Assembly: GCA_023424995.1 (NCBI GenBank)
Contig: JAFADH010000337.1
Coordinates: 1 to 14,654, forward strand
Direction of reading: 5' to 3'
DNA length: 14,654 nt
From: Bacillota bacterium
Lineage (GTDB): Bacteria > Bacillota > Clostridia > Lachnospirales > Lachnospiraceae
A program made the position numbers and the translations under genes. Position 1 is the stretch's first letter; every line of letters begins with the position of its first letter. The notes under the pieces are model-generated. The model searched no databases, had not been told where the DNA came from, and worked only from the letters and a program-made list of their open reading frames with translations. This document shows positions 1 through 5,637 of this stretch, piece by piece.

Positions 1-209
1 TGGCCGTTCCCCATATTGCAAGACTTATTGTGGGTTCGGACTATAAATTCATGCTGCCCCTGTCCATACTCCTGGGAAGCATTCTGGTTCTTCTGGGAGA
101 TACCTTTGCACGTACCATTGCCAGTCCCGTCGAGCTTCCGGTTGGACTTATCATGGCGATCGTAGGAGCACCGTTTTTCCTTTATTTGTTAAGACGAGGT
201 GCAAGATAA
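1..209 (+). CDS. FecCD-family ABC transporter permease, C-terminal end (partial)
   Basis: This is the last 68 codons of an open frame entering from the left edge (first full codon at base 3) and ending in TAA at 207-209. The visible protein begins AVPHIARLIVGSDYKFMLP, has hydrophobic stretches separated by GDTFAR, and ends with PVGLIMAIVGAPFFLYLLRR. This is the characteristic C-terminus of FecCD/BtuC-type permeases (the PHIxR and E-(L/I)PVG...G-PFF motifs) that import iron-siderophore, heme or corrinoid. The stop codon overlaps the ATG of the ATPase gene by one base (TAATG), so the two are translationally coupled and form one importer. The substrate cannot be read from this fragment. The rest of the permease and any substrate-binding protein lie upstream. 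Confidence 0.9.
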   Translation, partial: AVPHIARLIVGSDYKFMLPLSILLGSILVLLGDTFARTIASPVELPVGLIMAIVGAPFFLYLLRRGAR

Positions 210-1015
210 TGATAAAAACATCGAACCTAAAGGTGAAATACGATAAGTATGAAGTGATCCGGGATTTCTCCATGGAGGTGATCCGGGGAGAGATCGTATC
301 CATCCTCGGACCCAACGGCTCCGGCAAATCAACCATACTCAATGCCATTGCCAAATTCATATCCCATCAGAAGGGGGGCATCTATCTGGACAGCAGCAAT
401 ATGGCGGGTATGGGAGTAAAGGAGATTGCCAGGAAGATGTCCGTCCTTTCCCAGGTGAATCAAAGTCCCGAGGATTTTACCGTCAGAGAGCTGATCTATT
501 ACGGAAGGCTTCCCCACAAAAGGTGGTATGAGCAGAAGAACCAAAGGGATGCGGAGGTCATTGAATGGGCAATTAAGGAGACCAATCTGGGACCCCTCAG
601 TGAAAAGAAGGTATCCGCCCTGTCCGGGGGAGAACGGCAAAGGGTATGGATCGCCCTTGCCCTTGCCCAGGAACCCAAGGTGCTCATGCTGGATGAGCCT
701 ACCACTTATCTGGATATCTGTCATCAGATGGAAGTGCTGGAGCTGGTCAAAAGCTTAAATCAAAGATTGGGGCTTACCATTATTATGGTCCTCCATGACC
801 TGGCCCATGCGGCACGGTATTCGGACCGGGTAATTGTACTGGAAAAGGGAGAGATGGTTGCATATGGGAAGCCGGAGGAGGTATTGACCAGAGAGCTGAT
901 CCGTTCGGTGTACCAGGTGGATGCCTTCATCACTAATGACGAAGCCCTGGGGGGCTTCACGATTTTCCCCGTGAGGATATGCAAACAAGAAAAGGAGGAT
1001 ATGGCACATGCTTAA
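209..1015 (+). CDS. FecE/FepC/BtuD-type ABC transporter ATP-binding protein
   Basis: This 268-aa single-domain ABC ATPase powers the permease encoded just upstream. Visible motifs are Walker A GPNGSGKST (residues 34-42), Q-loop Q82, signature LSGGERQR (138-145), Walker B VLMLDEP (158-164) with catalytic E163, the D-loop YLD, and the switch histidine in VLHDL (H196). Length and the motif set fit the iron-chelate/cobalamin uptake family (FepC, FecE, FhuC, BtuD). The start is fixed by the 1-base overlap with the permease stop. The 3' end overlaps the next gene by 8 bases, so permease, ATPase and the nitrogenase-like genes form one transcript. The last ~25 residues (after FTIFPVRI) are charged and unremarkable. 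Family assignment is secure. The substrate (Fe-siderophore, heme, corrinoid or another metal chelate) is unknown. Confidence 0.93.
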   Translation: MIKTSNLKVKYDKYEVIRDFSMEVIRGEIVSILGPNGSGKSTILNAIAKFISHQKGGIYLDSSNMAGMGVKEIARKMSVLSQVNQSPEDFTVRELIYYGRLPHKRWYEQKNQRDAEVIEWAIKETNLGPLSEKKVSALSGGERQRVWIALALAQEPKVLMLDEPTTYLDICHQMEVLELVKSLNQRLGLTIIMVLHDLAHAARYSDRVIVLEKGEMVAYGKPEEVLTRELIRSVYQVDAFITNDEALGGFTIFPVRICKQEKEDMAHA

Positions 1016-2492
1016 TCTAGATACGACCATATGCAGGCTTTCCCGGGTCAGGGGCAATGAGGAGGTCAAAGCCCTGTCCTATGCCAAATTTCCAGGCACT
1101 CACTGTCCGCTCTTCGGGGTTGTTATGATCGCTTCCTTCCTGTCGGACCTGGCCGTACTGGTGGTCGGGACCGGGGAGTGCACCTATTACAGCAAAGGCT
1201 TTGCCCATTTAAACCAAAAGGGAAGGGATAACTTCTATTCTCTGGTCATCGGCAAGAATGATCTTACTTTCGGCTGCGGTAAAAAGGTGCTGGAGGCAGT
1301 ACATAAAATTGACAGGGAGGAACAGCCCGCGGCGATCATGGTGGTAACCACCTGTGTTCTGGAGGTGATCGGTGAGGATGTGGGAAGTCTTCTTGCGGAA
1401 CATGAAAACCGGGTAAATGCAAGGCTTTTACTGGTGAATACGGAGCATTTCAAATGCGGAAGCCACATTCCCGGAATGGAGCGGGCCCTTGCTTCACTGG
1501 CCGGTCTTATGAAGCCCGGAATACGGAAGGATAAAAGCATCAATATCCTTGGACACCGCAAACCGGGAGTGGAGCAAACGGAGGTGATCCGGGCGCTGGA
1601 CTGTGAAGGGATGGCCGTCCAGGCAATCATACCGTCCAACTGTGCTATCCCGGACCTTCAAAGAGCTGCGGAAGCAAGCCTGAACGTGGTTACGGATTTT
1701 ACGGCCCTCCCCCTGGCAAGAGAGATGGAAAAGCGGTTATCCATCCCCTATGTATATTTTGGACGTCACCTTGCAATGGAGCGGATCGACCGGGAATATC
1801 AACGGATCGAGGAGCTTTTCGGAGTGAAGCTGATTGCCCACCTGGAGGATAAGCGTTCGCAGCTTGGGGAGCTGGAAGGAAGGGCGAAGGAGCTGTTTGC
1901 GGGGAAGAGCTTTATCTACGGCAACACACCCATGATGGCCTTTGAGGTATCGGAATACCTGTGCAGCCTTGGAATGGAGCCCCTGTTCCTTCAGATAAGG
2001 GAATATTATGAGGAAGAACGGGAGGATATGGACCGGATCCTTGCCAGAGGCTTTGACCCCTATATCGCACAGATTGCCAACATAGCGCCCATGCAGGAGG
2101 TATATGACCTGTTAAGGCCGGCTGTATATGTAGGTCATGAAAATCCCATGTCCCTGCACCGCAGGGGAATCGTCCAGATTACCGCCGATGAGGTGGTTTC
2201 AAAGATCGGATATGAGGTCCCTATTGAATTCCTGAGAAAGATAATTGCCGTATATGAAGCCTCTCTTCAATATCCCCATATGCCTTCCGGCATGATGGGC
2301 GTTATGAGGATGCCGGGCGGTCCCATGCCGGCAGGTGCCATGGCGTCAATGATGGCCGGGATGGGAGGGGGCGGCAGGGATAAAACCGCCAAAGGAATCG
2401 AGGAGTGGCTGGAGGAGTTGAGCCGGTATGCGACACAGGAAAGCAAGCTCCGCCCGGCAGCGCAGCCGCTCCTAAAAGGAGGGATAAGATGA
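1008..2492 (+). CDS. nitrogenase component 1-like protein, D-like subunit
   Basis: This 494-aa protein belongs to the Oxidored_nitro (nitrogenase component 1) superfamily of NifD/E, BchN, CfbD and uncharacterised Nfl proteins. The start is set by AGGAGG at 993-998, nine bases upstream of the ATG. Three cysteines match the NifD P-cluster pattern: C33 (GTHCPLFG), C58 (GTGECTYYSKG; 25-residue spacing against 26 in NifD) and C116 (TTCVLEVIGEDVGS). The NifD FeMo-co cysteine lies in a conserved LNxVHCYRS segment; here it reads LNVVTDFTA (residues 225-233) and has no Cys. The region matching the cofactor His is SKIGYEVPIEFLRKI (399-413), with no His. Dinitrogen reduction is therefore very unlikely. 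An unusual Met/Gly/Pro-rich stretch fills residues 425-456. The stop overlaps the K-like start (ATGA). Substrate unknown. Confidence 0.88.
   Translation: MLNLDTTICRLSRVRGNEEVKALSYAKFPGTHCPLFGVVMIASFLSDLAVLVVGTGECTYYSKGFAHLNQKGRDNFYSLVIGKNDLTFGCGKKVLEAVHKIDREEQPAAIMVVTTCVLEVIGEDVGSLLAEHENRVNARLLLVNTEHFKCGSHIPGMERALASLAGLMKPGIRKDKSINILGHRKPGVEQTEVIRALDCEGMAVQAIIPSNCAIPDLQRAAEASLNVVTDFTALPLAREMEKRLSIPYVYFGRHLAMERIDREYQRIEELFGVKLIAHLEDKRSQLGELEGRAKELFAGKSFIYGNTPMMAFEVSEYLCSLGMEPLFLQIREYYEEEREDMDRILARGFDPYIAQIANIAPMQEVYDLLRPAVYVGHENPMSLHRRGIVQITADEVVSKIGYEVPIEFLRKIIAVYEASLQYPHMPSGMMGVMRMPGGPMPAGAMASMMAGMGGGGRDKTAKGIEEWLEELSRYATQESKLRPAAQPLLKGGIR
2280..2375 (+). other. Met/Gly-rich low-complexity segment in the D-like protein
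   Basis: Codons 425-456 of the D-like gene encode a stretch with ten methionines in 28 residues, interleaved with Gly, Pro and Ala (for example PSGMMGVMRMPGGPMPAGAM) and ending in GGGG. It lies between the end of the nitrogenase fold and a short charged C-terminal helix (GIEEWLEELSRYA). Met-rich segments can bind soft metals or hydrophobic ligands, but any role here is inference. Confidence 0.8.
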
Positions 2493-3703
2493 TGGCTTTT
2501 TCAAAATACTTTCCCACACCTTCGGACCGCATGGGCTTTTTATGGACCCTGACCGGTATCTCAGAGTGCTTTGTCATTGAATTCGGACCTGCCGGCACCA
2601 CACATTTTGCCGTCGAAGGCGTGATGGAGCTGAATGCGGAGCATAAAATGAGCGTATATACCACCCATCTTTCCGAGGTGGACATTACCTTCGGCCGGGA
2701 TGATAAGCTGACCGGAGCGATCCGGGAGGTAGACCGCAGCCACAATCCCAAATATATCTTTGTCATGGCCTCCAGTGTAACCTCTCTGATCGGAACAGAC
2801 ATAGAGGGGATCTGCAATCTCCTGCAGGGTGAGGTCAATGCCAGGCTGATACCCGTATCCTGCGGAGGCTACGACGGGGATTACAGCCTTGGAGTGGAGC
2901 AGGCGCTGCTGCTGTTGGCTAAAACCATGGTGCAGGACCGGGAACCGGAGGAGGATTTCTACAACCTGATCGGCTGCAATATTGACAGCTATAATTTTCT
3001 CAGTGACCGGACAGAGATTACGGAGCTGCTGTCCAAGGTTTTTGATCTGAAATTAAATACCTGTTTTACAGCCTATACCTCCGTTGCGGAAATCGAACAG
3101 GCCGCCCGGGCAAGGTATAATATTGTGCTTCGGCGGGAAGGAATCCCATGTGCCGAGTATATGAAGGAAAAATACGGGATACCCTATGTGTACCGCAAGC
3201 CCTACGGAGCCTGCCGGACCCTGGAATGGATCGGGGAGATCGCCCGGACGTTCAAACGGAAGATCGATCTGTCCTGGGTAAAAGAAAGAACCGAGGAAAT
3301 CAAGACGCACAGCGCGCAGATACAAAGCAGCCTCTATCAGGCGAAAAGTAAAAAGGTGCTGGTATACGCGGATTATGATACCGCGGTGGGATTTAAGCAG
3401 CTTCTGACGGAGCTGGGCCTGGAGTGCGGCGCCGTCTATATCAAGCATGCCGTTGAAGGCAGCAGTGAGGATGTGGTTGCGGCTCCCACGGAAGATGAGC
3501 TGAAGGAAGCCCTGAAAGGGGAGTATTATGCCGTATTCGGGGATGATGTGCTTCGCCGCCTCTATGAGGGCAGGGTTTTCATGCAGATCGCAAACCCCAA
3601 TATGGAACACTATAATTTTTACCGCTATACACCGCTGGTTGGTTTTAACGGAACCGTCAGAGTGATTCAGGAGCTTTTGAATCTCAGAAGGCGGGTGACC
3701 TAG
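2489..3703 (+). CDS. nitrogenase component 1-like protein, K-like subunit
   Basis: This 404-aa Oxidored_nitro superfamily protein is the presumed partner of the D-like subunit. The frame is open further upstream, but AGGAGG at 2477-2482, six bases before ATG 2489, and the ATGA overlap with the D-like stop decide the start (ATG 2492 is an alternative). Recognisable family segments are GISECFVIEFGPAGTTHF (23-40), FVMASSVTSLIGTDIEG (91-107), VSCGGYDGDYSLGVEQA (123-139), IGCNIDSYNF (161-170) and YGIPYVYRKPYGACRTLEWI. Compared with NifK, the P-cluster Cys positions read Ser12, Thr37 and Ser96. Thr37 also occupies the position of the cluster-ligating Asp36 of BchB. C27 is the only cysteine near the expected cluster. 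A strong terminator follows at 3841. The protein is probably half of a heterotetrameric reductase fed by an unseen NifH-like protein; function unknown. Confidence 0.86.
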   Translation: MMAFSKYFPTPSDRMGFLWTLTGISECFVIEFGPAGTTHFAVEGVMELNAEHKMSVYTTHLSEVDITFGRDDKLTGAIREVDRSHNPKYIFVMASSVTSLIGTDIEGICNLLQGEVNARLIPVSCGGYDGDYSLGVEQALLLLAKTMVQDREPEEDFYNLIGCNIDSYNFLSDRTEITELLSKVFDLKLNTCFTAYTSVAEIEQAARARYNIVLRREGIPCAEYMKEKYGIPYVYRKPYGACRTLEWIGEIARTFKRKIDLSWVKERTEEIKTHSAQIQSSLYQAKSKKVLVYADYDTAVGFKQLLTELGLECGAVYIKHAVEGSSEDVVAAPTEDELKEALKGEYYAVFGDDVLRRLYEGRVFMQIANPNMEHYNFYRYTPLVGFNGTVRVIQELLNLRRRVT

Positions 3704-3750
3704 TGCAAAGGTAACATTATCATTAATTAACGGCACAATTGAAATACATA

Positions 3751-3779
3751 TTGACTTAAGCCGTGTATCATAATACAAT
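3751..3779 (+). promoter_or_regulatory. putative sigma-A promoter upstream of guanine deaminase
   Basis: TTGACT at 3751-3756 and TACAAT at 3774-3779 are separated by 17 bases, close to the consensus. Transcription would start near 3786, and the transcript would run directly into the terminator at 3841-3876. The promoter would therefore serve an attenuated leader for the deaminase gene, or a short RNA of ~90 nt. The -35 box overlaps the left arm of the inverted repeat at 3756-3763, so the two readings (promoter versus RNA stem) are alternatives. Confidence 0.5.
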
Positions 3780-3817
3780 ACTGGATAAGGTGTAACATTA
3801 TTACAATCGCGGCTTAA
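3756..3817 (+). promoter_or_regulatory. nested inverted repeats, possible three-way-junction RNA element or operator
   Basis: An outer perfect 8-bp inverted repeat, TTAAGCCG (3756-3763) and CGGCTTAA (3810-3817), encloses two perfect 5-bp hairpins: TGTAT/ATACA with loop CATA (3764-3777) and TGTAA/TTACA with loop CATTA (3791-3805). As RNA this can fold as a three-way junction just 5' of a strong terminator. As DNA, the TGTAA-N5-TTACA palindrome sits near the predicted transcription start and could be an operator. It does not match the loop and junction sequences of purine riboswitches or any other class I recognise. Confidence 0.4.
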
Positions 3818-3840
3818 AATATATTGATGAGACGGCGACG

Positions 3841-3876
3841 GGGCTATAGGAATTAACAATTCCTATAGCCCTTTTT
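3841..3876 (+). terminator. strong intrinsic terminator between nitrogenase-like operon and guanine deaminase
   Basis: A perfect 14-bp stem, GGGCTATAGGAATT (3841-3854) with AATTCCTATAGCCC (3858-3871), has a 3-nt loop and runs straight into TTTTT (3872-3876). It is oriented for + strand transcription. It ends the upstream operon and may also act as an attenuator for the deaminase gene, whose nearest convincing promoter lies before it. Confidence 0.93.
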
Positions 3877-3961
3877 GTTATTTTAATACTTATATCGGCT
3901 CGGTGCGCAGCTTTCCGGGAGCCTTTAATGACAGCAGTCTGAATATAAAACAGGAAATGAA

Positions 3962-5257
3962 GTGATTTTTATGATCGGAACCGATGACACAAGCTTCGTG
4001 CTTAAGGGCAATATGGTATATGCAAACCCCGAGGGCGGGATCCACTGCTTTGAGCATGCCTATCTTATATGCAGGGACCGGAAATCAGCCGGAGTATACG
4101 GTTCTTTGCCAGGAGAATATGCCGGGTATCCCCTGATCGATGCCGGAGACAGCATCATCCTGCCGGGCATGACCGACCTCCATCTCCATGCGCCCCAATA
4201 TGCCTTCCGGGGCTTGGGGATGGATCTGGAATTATTGGAATGGCTGAATGCCAATACCTTCCCGGAGGAAGCAAAATATAAGGATATGACTTATGCGGCT
4301 AAGGCATATGAGATATTTGTAAGGGATCTGGCCGGCAGCATGACCACCAGAGCCTGTATCTTTGCCACGGTGCATAATGAAGCCACGCTGCTGCTCATGG
4401 AGCTGCTGGAGCGAAGCGGCCTGGTCACCTATGTAGGACGGGTCAATATGGACCGCAACTGCAGCCCCGGGATCTGTGAAGCAGGCGCCGGACAGTCGGC
4501 AGGAGAGACGGAGGAATGGCTTCTGGAAGCATTGAAAAGCTTTACGCGTACGAAGCCCATCCTTACTCCGAGATTCATTCCCACCTGCTCTGATGAGCTG
4601 ATGCACAAGCTGTCCGGGCTCCAGAGAAAATACCGGCTTCCGGTGCAGTCCCATCTGTCGGAGAACCTGTCCGAGATAGAGTGGGTCAGGGAACTGGTGC
4701 CTGCCGCAGCCTGCTACGGTGCGGCTTATGATTCCTTCGGATTATTCGGCGGCGCTGCTCCCGCCATTATGGCTCACTGCGTCTATTGCACCGGGGAGGA
4801 GACTGAGCTTATTCGAAGGAATGGGGTATATATCGCCCATTGCCCGGAATCGAACTTAAACATCGCCTCGGGCATCGCTCCTGTCCGCAGGTATATATCC
4901 CAGGGCTTAAAGCTTGGCCTGGGCACGGATGTGGCGGGGGGCTCCTCCGTCTCCATGCTGAAAGCCATGGCACATGCCGTCCAGAGCTCCAAGATGTATT
5001 GGCGTCTGATGGATCAGAGCATGAAGCCCCTTACCTTTGACGAGGTGTTTTTCTTAGCCACCCTGGGAGGGGGCAGCTTCTTCGGCAAAGTAGGCTCCTT
5101 TCTTCCAGACTATGAATTTGACGCGGTAATCATCGATGACAGTGCCATTCAGAGTCCAAGGCAGATATCCCTTAAGGACCGGGCGGAGCGTATGATGTAT
5201 CTGCCGGAGGGGATAAGGGTCTGCGGCAAATATGTCCGGGGACGCAGGATAATATGA
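3962..5257 (+). CDS. guaD: guanine deaminase (amidohydrolase superfamily)
   Basis: This 431-aa zinc amidohydrolase hydrolyses guanine to xanthine and ammonia in the cytoplasm. Metal-ligand motifs are in order: PGMTDLHLHAPQY (H74, H76), VQSHLSEN (H231), MAHCVY (H272) and GTDVAGG (D323). LTPRFIPTCS (201-210) and the QSHLSEN segment are typical of guanine deaminases rather than chlorohydrolases or SsnA. The start chosen is GTG 3962, six bases after AGGA (3952-3955). ATG 3971 is an alternative with a poorer ribosome binding site. The length is normal (E. coli GuaD is 439 aa). The gene stands alone between a terminator and the promoter of the purine transporter operon. Together with that transporter and the Moco genes it points to purine salvage or degradation through xanthine. 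Confidence 0.88.
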   Translation: MIFMIGTDDTSFVLKGNMVYANPEGGIHCFEHAYLICRDRKSAGVYGSLPGEYAGYPLIDAGDSIILPGMTDLHLHAPQYAFRGLGMDLELLEWLNANTFPEEAKYKDMTYAAKAYEIFVRDLAGSMTTRACIFATVHNEATLLLMELLERSGLVTYVGRVNMDRNCSPGICEAGAGQSAGETEEWLLEALKSFTRTKPILTPRFIPTCSDELMHKLSGLQRKYRLPVQSHLSENLSEIEWVRELVPAAACYGAAYDSFGLFGGAAPAIMAHCVYCTGEETELIRRNGVYIAHCPESNLNIASGIAPVRRYISQGLKLGLGTDVAGGSSVSMLKAMAHAVQSSKMYWRLMDQSMKPLTFDEVFFLATLGGGSFFGKVGSFLPDYEFDAVIIDDSAIQSPRQISLKDRAERMMYLPEGIRVCGKYVRGRRII

Positions 5258-5354
5258 TATACCATGCCAAGAGCTGCATTATCTTTTAAAGAAGGCTTTT
5301 TTCATACGGGAATCAGTTGGGCAGGATTTTTTTTGATTATTCAATCAAAACCGA
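5258..5354. other. intergenic stretch after guanine deaminase
   Basis: This is the gap between the deaminase stop and the transporter promoter. It is AT-rich with several T runs (for example 5298-5302 and 5327-5334) but has no clear stem-plus-U-tract terminator for the deaminase. The only strong structure is the palindrome at 5331-5350, listed separately. No gene is seen. Confidence 0.6.
5331..5350. promoter_or_regulatory. 20-bp palindrome upstream of the -35 box, candidate operator
   Basis: TTTTGATTATTCAATCAAAA has perfect 8-bp arms around ATTC and ends five bases before the -35 hexamer. A related palindrome, ATCAAATTGAT, lies between the -35 and -10 boxes. Placement and symmetry suit a dimeric repressor or activator. 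The TetR-family gene at the end of this operon is an obvious candidate, by inference only. Confidence 0.5.
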
Positions 5355-5382
5355 TTGACAAAAATCAAATTGATGCTATACT
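5355..5382 (+). promoter_or_regulatory. sigma-A promoter of the purine/nucleoside transporter operon
   Basis: A consensus TTGACA (5355-5360) and a near-consensus TATACT (5377-5382) are separated by 16 bases. Transcription would start near 5389, giving an unusually long leader of about 325 nt before the lipoprotein start at 5716. The spacer carries the perfect palindrome ATCAAATTGAT (5364-5374), where a bound protein would block RNA polymerase. Confidence 0.8.
5364..5374. promoter_or_regulatory. ATCAAATTGAT palindrome inside the promoter spacer
   Basis: This perfect 11-bp palindrome (ATCAA-A-TTGAT) sits between the -35 and -10 hexamers. It shares the TTGAT/ATCAA half-site with the palindrome at 5331-5350, and a further GATTGA overlaps the -35 box (5353-5358). 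The clustering suggests a multi-site operator. Confidence 0.45.
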
Positions 5383-5421
5383 AATGTATTATTAATAAAG
5401 GAATTTTGAAGGACAACGAAG

Positions 5422-5459
5422 AGGTTGTACGTATCTGCTGCGTACGATCTTATTTTTTG
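5422..5459 (+). terminator. terminator hairpin 1 of the triple leader
   Basis: Left arm AGGTTGTACG (5422-5431) pairs over 10 bp, with two G-U wobbles, with CGTACGATCT (5441-5450) across the loop TATCTGCTG. It is followed by TATTTTTTG. It lies only ~33 nt after the predicted transcription start. Confidence 0.75.
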
Positions 5460-5509
5460 TCAATTCCATATGGACAGGATATTTATAAGAGACTGCCGGA
5501 CAACAATGG

Positions 5510-5546
5510 GGTTGTACGTATCTGCTGCGTACAGCCTTATTTTTTG
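5510..5546 (+). terminator. terminator hairpin 2 of the triple leader
   Basis: GGTTGTACG (5510-5518) pairs over 9 bp, with one wobble, with CGTACAGCC (5528-5536). It has the same 9-nt loop as hairpin 1 and is followed by TTATTTTTTG. Right-arm bases that differ from hairpin 1 (GATC to AGCC) still pair. Confidence 0.78.
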
Positions 5547-5594
5547 TTAATTCAATATGGACAGGATATTTATAAGAAACTGCCGGACAACAAT

Positions 5595-5637
5595 GGGGTT
5601 GTATGTATCTGATACATACAGCCCCTTCTTCTGTTTT
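5595..5637 (+). terminator. terminator hairpin 3 of the triple leader
   Basis: GGGGTTGTATGTAT (5595-5608) pairs over 14 bp, with one wobble, with ATACATACAGCCCC (5612-5625) around loop CTG. It is followed by TTCTTCTGTTTT. Both sides differ from hairpins 1 and 2 in a matched way (GTACG/CGTAC becomes GTATG/CATAC). It is the longest stem of the three, 79 bases before the lipoprotein start codon. Confidence 0.78.

Larger units (their letters stand above)
5411..5637 (+). repeat. three tandem 87-nt direct repeats forming a triple attenuator leader
   Basis: GGACAAC recurs at 5411, 5498 and 5585, an exact 87-nt period. Unit 1 (5411-5497) and unit 2 (5498-5584) differ at 9 of 87 bases. Unit 3 is cut short after its terminator. 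Each unit has a GGACAAC...GTTGT pairing segment, then a terminator hairpin and T-rich tract. Units 1 and 2 continue with a conserved linker containing ATATGGACAGGATATTTA and ending ACTGCC. Differences fall so that hairpin pairing is preserved. Since ACAAC can pair with GTTGT, which is also the foot of the terminator stem, each unit has two mutually exclusive folds, as in an attenuator. No known riboswitch consensus was recognised. Confidence 0.85.

Noticed and set aside
1008..3703. Genuine nitrogenase nifD/nifK
   Set aside because: Cofactor Cys and His ligands are missing in the D-like protein, the K-like subunit lacks the P-cluster cysteines, and no nif assembly genes are visible.
3053..3859. 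268-aa minus-strand open frame opposite the K-like gene
   Set aside because: It mirrors a recognised family member, crosses the terminator, and shows no domain or start signal.
5258..5310. Terminator after guanine deaminase
   Set aside because: CTTTTAAAG plus GGCTTTTTT is suggestive, but no stable GC-containing stem directly precedes the T run.
5406..5612. Open frame with TTG start encoding two 29-residue repeats across the leader
   Set aside because: The 87-nt period is a multiple of three, so the frame stays open automatically. Most base differences between units change the amino acid, while hairpin pairing is kept. This indicates structured RNA, not protein.
5411..5637. CRISPR array
   Set aside because: Repeat units are contiguous, have no unique spacers, are too long, and contain terminators.
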